DNA of 64,000 nt from Lutimonas halocynthiae (GCF_030409835.1 NZ_JAUFQO010000005.1:124001-188000), one strand, 5' to 3'. Positions 26,224-35,156 are shown, numbered from the stretch's first letter. Made by a program: numbers and translations. Notes: generated by a model not told the origin, from the letters alone.

Positions 26224-26250
26224 AAGCTAAATTATTGTTGAAGAATATAT

Positions 26251-26258
26251 TATATTTG
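26251..26258 (+). promoter_or_regulatory. -7 element TATATTTG before Tat-type aldo/keto reductase
   Basis: Exact TAnnTTTG match. The predicted transcript start (about 26265) lies downstream of the ATG at 26261, which supports the ATG at 26285 as the real start. The -33 TTG is not at the standard distance. Confidence 0.35.
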
Positions 26259-26284
26259 GTATGCAAATAACCAAAGCACATATC

Positions 26285-27232
26285 ATGAAAGATCAAAATA
26301 AATCCAAGGATGTCAATCGTCGAAAGTTTTTAAAAACCGGATCAGCCTTTGCAGCTGCTAGCATGTTTTTACCCTTAGGAACTTCAAAAATATATGGTGC
26401 ATTTAAAACAGGTCATCTGGAGAATTCAATTCCTGTTGCAACACTTAACAATGGTGTTAAGATGCCCATGCTTGGTTTTGGTACCAATACATTAAGAGAC
26501 GAGCTTGGTGTGAAATCTGTAGCTACTGCCATTTCAGTGGGTTATCGCCTGATAGACACTGCCCACATATACGGAAACGAAGAAGCTGTGGGAGAAGGTA
26601 TCAAGAAAAGTGGTATCAAAAGGGAAGCACTTTTTATAACATCTAAACTATGGGTTGACGATGCGGGCTATGAAAGTACAAAAGAAGCTTTTGAAACCTC
26701 TATCAATAAATTGGGTGTGGATTATTTAGACCTATATCTTATCCATAGACCTCGAGGTGATGTAAAAGGCTCATGGCAAGCCATGGAAGAACTTTATAAA
26801 GAAGGTAAAATTAAAGCCATTGGTATTAGCAACTTTAGTCCTAAACAAATAGATGAACTAATGACTTATGCCAAAGTAAAGCCAGCGGTGAATCAAATTG
26901 AAAACCACGTTTTCTTCCAGCAGGATGAATCGCATAAATTCTTAAAAGAATCTAATATTCAAATGGAGGCCTGGTCACCATTTGCGGCAGGACGAAATGG
27001 AATTTTCACGAATAAAACGATTGCTGACATTGGGAAAAAGTATAATAAGAGGAATGCTCATGTATGTCTTAGGTGGCTGTTTCAAAGAGATGTTGTGGCT
27101 ATCCCAAGGTCTTCTAATAAAGCCCATATGATTGAAAATTTGGATATTTTCGATTTTGAATTGTCAGAAGCTGACATGAAAGCAATAAGCAAATTAGATC
27201 TGAATGTGACTCAATTTCCAGAGTGGGAATAA
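26285..27232 (+). CDS. Aldo/keto reductase with Tat signal
   Basis: A 315-aa reductase. The start at 26285 gives a twin-arginine signal (NRRKFLKTGSAFAAASMF) at the N-terminus and is preferred to 26261. The catalytic tetrad is intact: Asp91 and Tyr96 (DTAHIYGNE), Lys121 (TSKLW), His154 (LIHRPRG). SNFSPKQ and the late VAIPRSSNKAH cofactor loop match the 2,5-diketo-D-gluconate reductase group. Periplasmic location of an NADPH enzyme is unusual and would require the cofactor to be carried out with the folded protein. The SDR gene follows after 36 nt. Confidence 0.86.
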   Translation: MKDQNKSKDVNRRKFLKTGSAFAAASMFLPLGTSKIYGAFKTGHLENSIPVATLNNGVKMPMLGFGTNTLRDELGVKSVATAISVGYRLIDTAHIYGNEEAVGEGIKKSGIKREALFITSKLWVDDAGYESTKEAFETSINKLGVDYLDLYLIHRPRGDVKGSWQAMEELYKEGKIKAIGISNFSPKQIDELMTYAKVKPAVNQIENHVFFQQDESHKFLKESNIQMEAWSPFAAGRNGIFTNKTIADIGKKYNKRNAHVCLRWLFQRDVVAIPRSSNKAHMIENLDIFDFELSEADMKAISKLDLNVTQFPEWE

Positions 27233-27268
27233 AGCTTGATGAACCCAGATAATTATATATACCAATAG

Positions 27269-28075
27269 ATGAACACAAGAGTAGATCAGCAATTAATTTT
27301 AATTACAGGTGGCTCCAGTGGCATTGGTAAAGCTGCAGCTGCAGCCCTGCATCGAAATGGCGCCAAAATTATTTTACAAGCCAGAAATCTAGCAAAGCTA
27401 AAAGCGGCGGCTGAAGAGATCGACCCAAACCTAGAAAGGATTAGTTATTATAGTGCTGACCTTAGCAATGAAGATGAGGTTATCTCTGTTGCAGATGAAC
27501 TAATTAAAAAAGAAGGACTTCCTGATGTGATTATCAATAGTGCAGGAGCAGGTGAGTGGTTGTCTTTTAATGAGGCAGATCTAGGTCATTATAGAGAGAC
27601 TATAAATTCTCCTTACCTGGCAACAGCTTCTACATGCAAAGTGTTTTTTGACCGAATGCAACAAAGAGGATCCGGGCATTTTATCATTATCAATTCTGCA
27701 GCCTGTTATTTTTCATTTCCCGGGACTACGGGTTATGCTCCGGCGAGATGGGCAATGCTGGGATTTGCAAAAGCCTTACAAGCAGATCTTTACGATACCA
27801 ATTTTAAGGTTTCGATGATTGCCTTGGGTAAGGTGGATTCTCCATATTTTGATAATAACCCCTTAAGTGAAGACCGTATTCCTAAGATTGCTGATTGGTT
27901 GATTCCAACAATGACTTTAAATACAGCGGCAAAGGTTATAATGAAAACCGTAGAGACTAAAAAAAATACTGTTATAAAGCCATTTATGATGTCAATGATG
28001 GTGTTTTTGAATAGGTTTATGCCAGGAATTTTTCGATGGTTAATGAGAATCACGAGTAATGTAAAAAGTACATGA
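27269..28075 (+). CDS. Short-chain dehydrogenase/reductase with Lys-to-Arg active site change
   Basis: A 268-aa Rossmann-fold SDR. TGGSSGIG at residues 13-20 binds NAD(P)H, NSAGAG is the usual NAG-type motif, and Ser143 and Tyr156 are in place. The catalytic YxxxK is Y156-APA-R160: Arg replaces the Lys. The segment order resembles 3-ketosphinganine reductase-type enzymes, including a hydrophobic C-terminal tail (MMSMMVFLNRFMPGIFRWL) that could bind membrane. Activity may be altered. It overlaps TspO by 4 nt (ATGA), implying translational coupling. Confidence 0.82.
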   Translation: MNTRVDQQLILITGGSSGIGKAAAAALHRNGAKIILQARNLAKLKAAAEEIDPNLERISYYSADLSNEDEVISVADELIKKEGLPDVIINSAGAGEWLSFNEADLGHYRETINSPYLATASTCKVFFDRMQQRGSGHFIIINSAACYFSFPGTTGYAPARWAMLGFAKALQADLYDTNFKVSMIALGKVDSPYFDNNPLSEDRIPKIADWLIPTMTLNTAAKVIMKTVETKKNTVIKPFMMSMMVFLNRFMPGIFRWLMRITSNVKST

Positions 28076-28530
28076 TATATAGAATTATAATTTTTTTGGT
28101 CATCAATTTTGCCGCCCTCGCTTTGGGAGGTTTGTTTACAAGTAAAGGAGTTCCTTCAGATTGGTATGCGGGTCTTATTAAAGCTCCCTGGACACCGCCA
28201 GGTTGGGTTTTTGGAGCAGCATGGACTACCATCATGATTTGTTTTAGCTTTTATATGGCCTATTTATGGCCAGCTACTGAGAATAAGAATCTCCTTATCG
28301 GGTTATTTATAGTCCAATGGATTCTTAACGTATCATGGAATCCTGCATTCTTTTATTTGCATCAAATTACCACAGGACTTGCTATTATAACGAGTCTTAC
28401 TTTGCTAGTGGGGTTTTTTCTTTTTTATTATTGGCCTCAAATAAAGTTAAAAACGCTTTTTATCCTTCCTTATTTTATATGGCTACTCATCGCTACTTCG
28501 TTAAATGGCTATATTTATTTTAAGAATTAA
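28072..28530 (+). CDS. TspO/MBR family membrane protein
   Basis: A 152-aa tryptophan-rich sensory protein with five membrane helices. APWTPPGWVFGAAWT carries the conserved W-x-PP, and LNVSWNPAFFYLHQ the conserved N-x3-W and FF of the family. TspO binds porphyrins and sterol-like ligands and is linked to stress responses. It overlaps the SDR stop by 4 nt and precedes a lipoprotein hydrolase by 4 nt, so the three genes probably form one operon. Confidence 0.85.
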   Translation: MIYRIIIFLVINFAALALGGLFTSKGVPSDWYAGLIKAPWTPPGWVFGAAWTTIMICFSFYMAYLWPATENKNLLIGLFIVQWILNVSWNPAFFYLHQITTGLAIITSLTLLVGFFLFYYWPQIKLKTLFILPYFIWLLIATSLNGYIYFKN

Positions 28531-28534
28531 ACAG

Positions 28535-29458
28535 ATGAAATACATTGGATTATTAAGCCTCTTCATCATGACCATGTCATGCAAAAAAGAGTTGTCTAAA
28601 AATAGTGAAAAAGAGGAGCACATAGACTATCTGGAAGTAATTAAAGAAGGTTATGAGTTGAGCAGTAACGGAGAAAATAGCAAGGCTGTTTTGGTCTTGT
28701 TTGGCGGATATCCTGAAGTCCCTAAAGATGTAAAAGAACAATTTAACATACTTCCCATAGCAAAAGAGAATCAAGTTGCAGTTCTTATTGTGAATTACAA
28801 TCAAAAATTGTATTTAGAAGAGGAGGAGAAGAAGCAATTGGCCGAACGACTTTTAGGTATTTTAAAAGAGCATAAACTGCCTCTTGATAACCTTTACATC
28901 GGAGGATTCTCAAGCGGAGGAAATGTTTCTTTATTGTTGAGCTCTTATATTATAGGGCATCCGGAATTAGATTTCAGTCCTAAAGGTGTTTTTATTGCTG
29001 ATTCACCAATCGACCTGGCTGCTTTGTATTATGCAGCAGAGAAAAATTTGGAAAACAATTTTTCCAAACCATCGGTTGAAGAAAGCACTTGGATTATAGA
29101 GCAATTTACCACTCAATTTGGTAACCCACATCTCAACCTTTCCAAATATGAATACCATTCGGTATTTACCTTAGAGACTGATGATACGCACAATATCAGT
29201 GAGCTGAAAAACACTAAAATCAGATTGTATACAGAGCCGGATACACTATGGTGGCAAGAAAACCGAATGGCAGCTTATGAGCAAACAAATGCCTTTTATA
29301 TCAAGAAACTTGCTGCGTCTTTACGAGCCAAACAATTCAAAGATGTTGTCTATATTCCAACAGAAAATAAAGGTTATAGAGCCAATGGAGAACGTCACCC
29401 ACATAGCTGGTCAATTGTTGACGAAAAGGATTTGATAGAATGGATGCTGTCAGAATAA
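28535..29458 (+). CDS. Alpha/beta hydrolase lipoprotein
   Basis: A 307-aa protein. The ATG at 28535 gives MKYIGLLSLFIMTMSC, a lipoprotein signal, and lies 4 nt after the TspO stop; the longer frame from 28505 is not needed. The nucleophile elbow is GGFSSGGN. A HG-like oxyanion region is replaced by LFGGYPEVP, and a His lies near the end (GERHPHSWSIVDE). It is probably a serine hydrolase or esterase; the substrate is unknown. Confidence 0.72.
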   Translation: MKYIGLLSLFIMTMSCKKELSKNSEKEEHIDYLEVIKEGYELSSNGENSKAVLVLFGGYPEVPKDVKEQFNILPIAKENQVAVLIVNYNQKLYLEEEEKKQLAERLLGILKEHKLPLDNLYIGGFSSGGNVSLLLSSYIIGHPELDFSPKGVFIADSPIDLAALYYAAEKNLENNFSKPSVEESTWIIEQFTTQFGNPHLNLSKYEYHSVFTLETDDTHNISELKNTKIRLYTEPDTLWWQENRMAAYEQTNAFYIKKLAASLRAKQFKDVVYIPTENKGYRANGERHPHSWSIVDEKDLIEWMLSE

Positions 29459-29470
29459 GCACAAATTAAT

Positions 29471-30196
29471 ATGCAAAAATTAGTACTTTTTTTACTTTTG
29501 ACATGTAGCCTTTGTGCTCATAGTCAGGATACAATTTATTTAGGTGAATTTGGTAGCGGTATTGTTAAGAATAAATCACAAGCGACGAAATACCGTATAG
29601 TAACGCCTGATCCTAGCGAGAAAGACGTGTATGAGGAAAGGACATTTTACATGAATGATACGCTTTCTATGTATAGGAGTGTCTATAAATATTATAAGAA
29701 AAAGAAGCAAGTAAGAATTCAAAAGTCTTATTATAAAAGCGGGAAAATACATTTACTTATTCCATACCACCAAGGGAAAAATCATGGAGATTTTATATCC
29801 TATTGGGAAAGCGGCAAACTAAAAAGAAAAGACCTTTTTAAGAATGGAAAATTTGTTGAAGGAACCTGTTGGGATGAAGAAGGTGTAGAAGTTCCTTTTT
29901 ACAGATTTGAAATAAATCCTGTTTTCCCAGGAGGTCTCGAAGCGATGCATAAGTATGTAAAAGATAATTTTGATGTAAGTAAGGTGCCTGAAGGTAGTAT
30001 TTTCACAAAGGTGCAAGTGAGCTTTTATATTGACACAGATGGTTCAGTAATTGATGCAAAGATGCGAAAAACGGCTGATCCTATGACCAATTACCAGGCC
30101 ATAAAGTTGGTTATGGATATGCCAAAATGGTCTCCAGCCATGCAAGATGGAAATCCAGTAAAAGTGAAAAGAACTTTACCCATTGCTTTAAAATAA
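29471..30196 (+). CDS. Exported protein with YwqK-like repeats and TonB C-terminal-like domain
   Basis: A 241-aa protein with a signal peptide (MQKLVLFLLLTCSLCAHSQ). Residues about 85-135 hold repeats of the form SYYKSGKIHLLIPYHQGKNH and GDFISYWESGKLKRKDLFKN, like MORN/YwqK proteins. The C-terminus (FPGGLEAMHKYVKDNF, VQVSFYIDTDGSVIDAKM, MPKWSPAMQDGNPVKVKRTL) matches the TonB C-terminal domain as used in Bacteroidota. No N-terminal anchor remains after cleavage. It has the same architecture as the protein at 6013. Confidence 0.78.
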   Translation: MQKLVLFLLLTCSLCAHSQDTIYLGEFGSGIVKNKSQATKYRIVTPDPSEKDVYEERTFYMNDTLSMYRSVYKYYKKKKQVRIQKSYYKSGKIHLLIPYHQGKNHGDFISYWESGKLKRKDLFKNGKFVEGTCWDEEGVEVPFYRFEINPVFPGGLEAMHKYVKDNFDVSKVPEGSIFTKVQVSFYIDTDGSVIDAKMRKTADPMTNYQAIKLVMDMPKWSPAMQDGNPVKVKRTLPIALK

Positions 30197-30205
30197 CAGT
30201 CTTTT

Positions 30206-30212
30206 AGGAGGT
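30206..30212 (+). promoter_or_regulatory. Strong Shine-Dalgarno site AGGAGGT
   Basis: Perfect anti-16S complement 6 nt before the ATG of the metallophosphoesterase gene. Most genes in this window lack such a site, as is common in Bacteroidota. Confidence 0.6.
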
Positions 30213-30218
30213 TTAATT

Positions 30219-31031
30219 ATGGCTAAATTTACAAGAAGAAAATTTATCAAAGGAGGTGTTTTAAGCGCCTTGGCACTCGTTATACTAGATTCTTTTTGGT
30301 TCGAAAAATATGTGATAGACTGGAATTATTTTGACATTTCAAAGCCAGGATCGGATAAACTTAAGACGCTTCAAATCTCTGACTTACATTTTGATAAATT
30401 GCGGTATTTTCATAAGTCAATGGCTAAAAAAATCAATAAAATTCAGCCAGATCTCATTTTTATTACCGGAGACTCGGTAGATGCTACAGATAAAATTAAA
30501 GGGCTTGATGATTTTCTTTCTCTGATTGACCATTCTATAAAAAAAATTGCAATTACCGGGAACTGGGAGTATTGGGGGGATGTTGATTTGATTCAACTTA
30601 AAAACGTGTATGCAAAACATAATTGCGAACTGCTAATTAATGAAAACAGGACGCTGACTTTAAGAAACAGAGAATTGTCGATCATCGGACTTGATGATTT
30701 TGTTGGGGGCAATTCTGATTTCGAAAAATCCCTAAAAAATTTAAAACAGACCGAAACGAACATTGTACTTTCTCATTGTCCTGGATATCGAGATGTTTTG
30801 GAGAAGGAAAAAGAAAACTTGTCGATTGACCTGGTACTTTCAGGTCATACCCATGGAGGTCAGATATCAATTCTTGGATTTGTTCCGTTTAAGCCTCAAG
30901 GAAGTGGCAGGTACTTAAAAGGCTGGTATAAAAATACTACACCACATATGTATGTCTCAAAAGGAATAGGAACAAGTGTTTTGCCAATAAGATTCGGTGC
31001 CAGAGCAGAGGTGGTGCAGATTGATTTATAA
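30219..31031 (+). CDS. Calcineurin-like metallophosphoesterase, YkuE type
   Basis: A 270-aa di-metal phosphoesterase. The motifs are in order: SDLHFD, GDSVDAT, GNWEYWG (N of GNHE kept, HE changed to WE), SHCPGYRD and GHTHGGQ. An N-terminal TRRKFIKGG followed by a hydrophobic stretch resembles a Tat signal or anchor, so the active site is outside the cytoplasm. Related YkuE/LpxG-type enzymes act on phosphorylated lipids. In GNHE the His is usually catalytic, and its change to Trp is notable. It has the strongest ribosome binding site seen in the window. Confidence 0.82.
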   Translation: MAKFTRRKFIKGGVLSALALVILDSFWFEKYVIDWNYFDISKPGSDKLKTLQISDLHFDKLRYFHKSMAKKINKIQPDLIFITGDSVDATDKIKGLDDFLSLIDHSIKKIAITGNWEYWGDVDLIQLKNVYAKHNCELLINENRTLTLRNRELSIIGLDDFVGGNSDFEKSLKNLKQTETNIVLSHCPGYRDVLEKEKENLSIDLVLSGHTHGGQISILGFVPFKPQGSGRYLKGWYKNTTPHMYVSKGIGTSVLPIRFGARAEVVQIDL

Positions 31032-31068
31032 AATTCTTACCTTGTAATATAATACAAATCTTGAATAA

Positions 31069-31599
31069 ATGAGAAAGATCATCTCCTATATAGCCGTGAG
31101 TTTAAATGGAAAAATAGCCAAAAAAGATGGCAGCGTTGATTGGCTGGAGTCCATTCCAAACCCTGACAAAAGTGACTATGGTTATGGAGATTTTTATGCT
31201 TCTATCGATACAACTATTCAGGGTTATTCAACCTATAATCAGGTAATGGGCTGGGGAATAGATTTTCCGTATGCTGATAAAAAAAATTATGTATTTACCA
31301 GGAAGACAAACCTAAGTGACACCCAATTTGTTGATTTTATATCAGATGATCATATAGCGTTTATTGAGCAATTGAAGTCGCAAGCAGGATCCGGAATTTG
31401 GCTTATTGGTGGAGGTCAATTGAATTCATTTTTCTTGAATAACAAAATGCTTGATGAGATTATTTTGTTTGTGATGCCAATTGTTTTAAGTGAAGGCATT
31501 GATTTGTTTGGCGCAATTCCTAATGAAACAGCGCTCAAATTACTCGAATCAAAATCATATAGCAATGGGGTTGTTGAATTAAGGTATAGCCTCAAATGA
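31069..31599 (+). CDS. Dihydrofolate reductase family protein (RibD C-terminal type)
   Basis: A 176-aa Rossmann-like reductase. It starts MRKIISYIAVSLNGKIAKKD, with DGSVDWLE, the usual opening of YyaP/YwjB-like proteins, and carries IWLIGGGQLNSFFL, the NADPH-binding Gly-rich motif. It is not the essential FolA. The substrate is unknown. The DUF1801 gene overlaps its stop by 4 nt. Confidence 0.85.
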   Translation: MRKIISYIAVSLNGKIAKKDGSVDWLESIPNPDKSDYGYGDFYASIDTTIQGYSTYNQVMGWGIDFPYADKKNYVFTRKTNLSDTQFVDFISDDHIAFIEQLKSQAGSGIWLIGGGQLNSFFLNNKMLDEIILFVMPIVLSEGIDLFGAIPNETALKLLESKSYSNGVVELRYSLK

Positions 31600-31946
31600 T
31601 GTCAAAGGATGAATTCTATTTAAGCAAGACAGAACCCAACAGAAGTTGTTTCCTGGCACTGCGTGACCTGATTCTTCATCAAAACACATTGATTTCAGAA
31701 ACAAGGAAATATGGAATGCCTTGTTTTTGTTTTAAGGACAAGGCTTTTTGCTATTTATGGAAAGATAAAAAAACAGATGAACCGTATATTCTATTTGTTG
31801 AAGGTAACCCGCTTGAACATCCACAATTAGAAACAGGTGGGCGCGCCAGAATGAAAATTTTAAGAGTGAACCCAAATAAAGACCTTCCAAAACAAATGAT
31901 TGAAGTACTTTTGCGCAAGGCTTTGGATCTTTATAGAGTTGTTTAG
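31596..31946 (+). CDS. DUF1801 domain protein
   Basis: A 116-aa protein of the YdhG/DUF1801 fold (LRDLILHQNTLISETRKYGM, PCFCFKDKAFCYLWKDKK, KILRVNPNKDLPKQMIEVLL). Related domains bind metal or small ligands; function unknown. The ATGATG start overlaps the reductase stop, so the two are coupled. A second DUF1801 gene lies at 52744. Confidence 0.8.
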   Translation: MMSKDEFYLSKTEPNRSCFLALRDLILHQNTLISETRKYGMPCFCFKDKAFCYLWKDKKTDEPYILFVEGNPLEHPQLETGGRARMKILRVNPNKDLPKQMIEVLLRKALDLYRVV

Positions 31947-32015
31947 AAATGCAAACAAAGCCATAAGCGGAGAATTCAAAGACGAATTCATTTATATACA
32001 GCGTAAAAATAAGCT

Positions 32016-32360
32016 ATGCCACATTTTATAATAGATTGCTCAAAACATATCATTGAATTGAAAACACCTGATGAAATTATTCAAAAGGTTTATGATACTG
32101 CTGAAGACAGCGCACTTTTTGAAAAAGGTGATATAAAGGTTAGAATAAACCCTTTTGAATATTACAATGTTGGTAATTCAAAGGATGATTTCATTCATGT
32201 ATTTGCCAATATGATGGAAGGAAGGTCCATAAGTCAGAAAAAGGATTTGTCAGAAAAGATTGTTGCAGCCTTGAAATCGATGTTTCCTGCTGTTCCTATT
32301 ATATCAATCAATATAAGAGATTTTGAAAAGGCGACTTATTGTAATAAGTCAATGGTCTAA
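32016..32360 (+). CDS. 5-carboxymethyl-2-hydroxymuconate isomerase-like tautomerase
   Basis: A 114-aa protein of the tautomerase superfamily. Pro follows the initiator Met and is expected to act as the N-terminal catalytic base ([12 protein letters not shown]). The alternating pattern to the C-terminus ([39 protein letters not shown]) matches CHMI (HpaF). No other homoprotocatechuate pathway gene is present, so the true substrate may differ. The VF530 gene follows after 22 nt. Confidence 0.75.
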   Translation: MPHFIIDCSKHIIELKTPDEIIQKVYDTAEDSALFEKGDIKVRINPFEYYNVGNSKDDFIHVFANMMEGRSISQKKDLSEKIVAALKSMFPAVPIISINIRDFEKATYCNKSMV

Positions 32361-32382
32361 TAAATCGCAAATCAAGAGGCAG

Positions 32383-32625
32383 ATGAAAGATAAAAATAAA
32401 CCATTGGAGGAACAACCTAACAATCCGTTGCATGGAGTCAAATTAGCTACCATTTTAGAGTCATTGGTTGACCATTATGGATGGGAACAACTGGCATCAA
32501 AAATTAATATTAATTGTTTTAAAAAGAATCCTACGATAAAGTCTAGTCTTAAATTTTTGAGAAGGACACCATGGGCCAGAGAAAAAGTAGAACAATTATA
32601 CCTTTCAATTCAAGCATATCTTTAA
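32383..32625 (+). CDS. VF530 family (DUF2132) DNA-binding protein
   Basis: An 80-aa protein. The ATG at 32383 is preferred because the conserved family core starts soon after ([20 protein letters not shown]) and the longer frame from 32323 only overlaps the isomerase gene. [20 protein letters not shown] and [16 protein letters not shown] are signature blocks of VF530, a small protein reported to bind DNA. The position just upstream of RlmF suggests a nucleic-acid role. Confidence 0.82.
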   Translation: MKDKNKPLEEQPNNPLHGVKLATILESLVDHYGWEQLASKININCFKKNPTIKSSLKFLRRTPWAREKVEQLYLSIQAYL

Positions 32626-32728
32626 AAGCAGTCTCAACTATTAAATTGTACTTACTTTGGGCTTTCAATAGACGAAATTGTCCCAAGAGATTTTCTTATC
32701 TTACCAACTTAACCAGCTTTAGAATTTC

Positions 32729-33706
32729 ATGTCTGATAAAAAGAAGAAACACCCTGATAAAAAGCCAAAATTACATCCTCGAAACAAACATAGAGAGCGA
32801 TATGATTTTAAAATACTTATAGGCAGTTGCCCGGAATTGAAACAATTTGTCGTTGAGAATAAATATGGCGACGAATCAATTGATTTTTTCAATGCAGCCG
32901 CTGTCAAAATGCTCAATAAAGCCTTGCTTATCCATTATTATGGGCTAAAGGATTGGGATATTCCAGAAGGCTATTTGTGCCCACCCATCCCCGGAAGGGC
33001 AGATTATATACACCATATGGCAGATCATTTGCGTATAAGTAATTTCGGCAGGTTGCCTGATGGAGAAAGGATCACTTGTCTGGATATAGGAGTAGGTGCC
33101 AACTGCGTGTATCCTATCATTGGGGTGCATGAATATGGCTGGTCATTTATAGGCTCGGATATTGATCCTGTTGCTATAGATGCTGCCAATAAAATAATTG
33201 AGGAGAATCCGCATCTAAAAGAAAAAGTTGAATGTAGGTTACAGCCTAAATCATCTGATATCTTTTATGGAGTGCTGCTAAAGACTGAGCGCGTTGATCT
33301 TACTATTTGCAACCCACCATTTCATGCTTCTCAGGCTGAGTCAAGGGCTGGCACGCTGCGTAAACTAAGTAACCTAAAGAAAGAAAAAGTCACAAAAGCA
33401 GAACTGAACTTTGGAGGGAAAGAAGGAGAATTATGGACAGATGGAGGAGAGAAGCGGTTTATCCGAAGGATGATCAAGGAAAGTAAAAAGTTTGGCAAAG
33501 CCTGTTGTTGGTTTTCGACTTTGGTCTCTAAGCAATCAACCTTAAAGGAAATTTATACTTTACTAGACGAGTTGGAGGTAGAAGAATATAAAACCATCCC
33601 TATGGGACAAGGAAACAAAACCAGTAGAATTGTAGCCTGGACTTTTTTAAATAATGAAGAAGAGAAGTCATGGGTTCAAGAACGCTGGATAAAAGCAAAA
33701 AAATAG
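32729..33706 (+). CDS. rlmF: 23S rRNA (adenine-1618-N6)-methyltransferase RlmF
   Basis: A 325-aa SAM methyltransferase. HPRNKHRERYDFKILIGSCP is the typical RlmF opening. Motif I is LDIGVGANCVYPIIG, motif II GSDIDPVAIDAA, and the catalytic N6-adenine motif IV is CNPPFHAS. The late block KFGKACCWFSTLVSKQ is also conserved. It methylates A1618 of 23S rRNA, in the cytoplasm. It starts 103 nt after the VF530 gene. Confidence 0.93.
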   Translation: MSDKKKKHPDKKPKLHPRNKHRERYDFKILIGSCPELKQFVVENKYGDESIDFFNAAAVKMLNKALLIHYYGLKDWDIPEGYLCPPIPGRADYIHHMADHLRISNFGRLPDGERITCLDIGVGANCVYPIIGVHEYGWSFIGSDIDPVAIDAANKIIEENPHLKEKVECRLQPKSSDIFYGVLLKTERVDLTICNPPFHASQAESRAGTLRKLSNLKKEKVTKAELNFGGKEGELWTDGGEKRFIRRMIKESKKFGKACCWFSTLVSKQSTLKEIYTLLDELEVEEYKTIPMGQGNKTSRIVAWTFLNNEEEKSWVQERWIKAKK

Positions 33707-33731
33707 ATTAGTTGATACTATAAATAAGGAT

Positions 33732-34445
33732 ATGATCAAGAAAGTAATTAAGATGAAACTTATATATGTATTGTTGTTTATCATGACAATGGCCTGCAAT
33801 ACAAAAAATGATAATAAGGAAGCGCCGGTAATTAAGGATGTTAGTGTTGATCTGGTGGCCATGCTTGATACTGTTTTTAGCTCAGAACAAGAGCCTATCA
33901 GTTTAAGAGATGAATATATAGACAAGTACGGTGTTGATTCCAAAGAAGCACAAGAACAGCAAAAGATTTACGAACAAAACCATATCATCAATGAGCGGAA
34001 GATTCGTGAGATGCTAGATAATGATGGATGGCCGGATGTAGCGATCATAGGAGAAAGAGGGAATCGGACCATTTGCAATGTAATTCAACACGCTGACAAT
34101 GATGTCAGGATACTTTACCTCCCGATGATGAAAAAGGCTGTTAAAGATGGGAATTTAAATCCTCAGTTATTAGTTAGAGCAGAAGACCGTATCGCAACTG
34201 AACGAGGCGACCTTCAGATATATGGCGGTCAGATGAAGTACTATCCTGAAACCAAAAGTTTCAATGTATGGCCTGTTTATGACCCGGTAAATATTGATAA
34301 AAGAAGGGCCGAAATTGGTTTAGGACCCATTGCGGAGTTTTTGAAAGCGCGATTTGATTTTGAATGGGATCTTGAGGAACAAATCAAAAGATCTGAGGCA
34401 TTTGAAGCTGAAAAGAAGTTAAAAGAAAATGAGGATAATCAGTAA
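33732..34445 (+). CDS. DUF6624 lipoprotein
   Basis: A 237-aa lipoprotein (lipobox MTMA-C; a second ATG at 33753 also fits). An AAGGAT stretch before 33732 supports the longer start. The conserved DUF6624 sequence order is present: NDGWPDVAIIGERGNRTICN, QHADNDVRILYLPMMKKAV, the Asp-Arg plus Q-Y-G-Q box (AEDRIATERGDLQIYGGQM), and RRAEIGLGPIAEFL. Function unknown. A diverged relative lies at 56952. It follows rlmF by 25 nt. Confidence 0.75.
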   Translation: MIKKVIKMKLIYVLLFIMTMACNTKNDNKEAPVIKDVSVDLVAMLDTVFSSEQEPISLRDEYIDKYGVDSKEAQEQQKIYEQNHIINERKIREMLDNDGWPDVAIIGERGNRTICNVIQHADNDVRILYLPMMKKAVKDGNLNPQLLVRAEDRIATERGDLQIYGGQMKYYPETKSFNVWPVYDPVNIDKRRAEIGLGPIAEFLKARFDFEWDLEEQIKRSEAFEAEKKLKENEDNQ

Positions 34446-34454
34446 ATACAACTT

Positions 34455-35156
34455 GTGAAATTAGAAGAAGTCTTGGCATGCCTTTATGATCTTCAGGATG
34501 CAGAGGTGGTTCGTTATAAGGAAAAGAAGTTTGGAGCTATTTCTCATAATTCCCTGGGTATCTACCACAAAGACTTACGTGTTATTGCCAAAGAGATAGG
34601 AAGAAACAATGACCTTGCACTACAGCTATTTGACAGCGGCATTTATGAAGCCAGACTGCTGTGCAGCAAGATATTTAATCCAAAAGACCTGACTGCTGAA
34701 CTTATGGAGACTTGGGTTATTACTTTTGAGAACTGGGAGATTTGTGACAGTTTCTGCATGGGGTTGTTTGCTAAAAGCGAGCTGGCAATTGATAAAATAC
34801 AAAACTGGACCAAGAGGGAAGCTGAGTTTGAGAAAAGGGCTGGTTTTGCCATCATGGCTGCTTATTGTATGGCAGATAAGAAAGCGGCTAATGTAGTTTT
34901 TGAGACATTTTTACCTATCATTAAAAGAGAAGCAAATGATGACCGTCTTTATGTGAGAAAAGCGGTTAACTGGGCCTTGAGAAGCATAGGGAAACGGAAT
35001 ATTGATTTGAATCTTAAGGCTATTCAACTCGCTCATGAAATAGTAAACCTGGATAGTAAGGCGAGTAAATGGATCGGAAAAGATGCCATCAGAAAATTGG
35101 AGTTAGATACAGTTAATATACTTGACTATCCTCGTGCCATATACAGACCACTGTGA
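34455..35156 (+). CDS. DNA alkylation repair protein, AlkD type
   Basis: A 233-aa all-helical HEAT-like protein with a GTG start at 34455. RYKEKKFGAISHNSLGIYHK matches the N-terminal AlkD segment, VITFENWEICDSFC carries the conserved W-x3-D, and DRLYVRKAVNWALRSIGKRN is the signature C-terminal block. AlkD removes bulky or positively charged alkylated bases without base flipping. It starts 9 nt after the DUF6624 gene and is followed by a UDG-family gene after 31 nt. Confidence 0.88.
   Translation: MKLEEVLACLYDLQDAEVVRYKEKKFGAISHNSLGIYHKDLRVIAKEIGRNNDLALQLFDSGIYEARLLCSKIFNPKDLTAELMETWVITFENWEICDSFCMGLFAKSELAIDKIQNWTKREAEFEKRAGFAIMAAYCMADKKAANVVFETFLPIIKREANDDRLYVRKAVNWALRSIGKRNIDLNLKAIQLAHEIVNLDSKASKWIGKDAIRKLELDTVNILDYPRAIYRPL

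Noticed and set aside
32571-32822. Frame across the VF530-rlmF junction
   Set aside because: Overlaps two well-supported genes in another frame and has no recognisable content.
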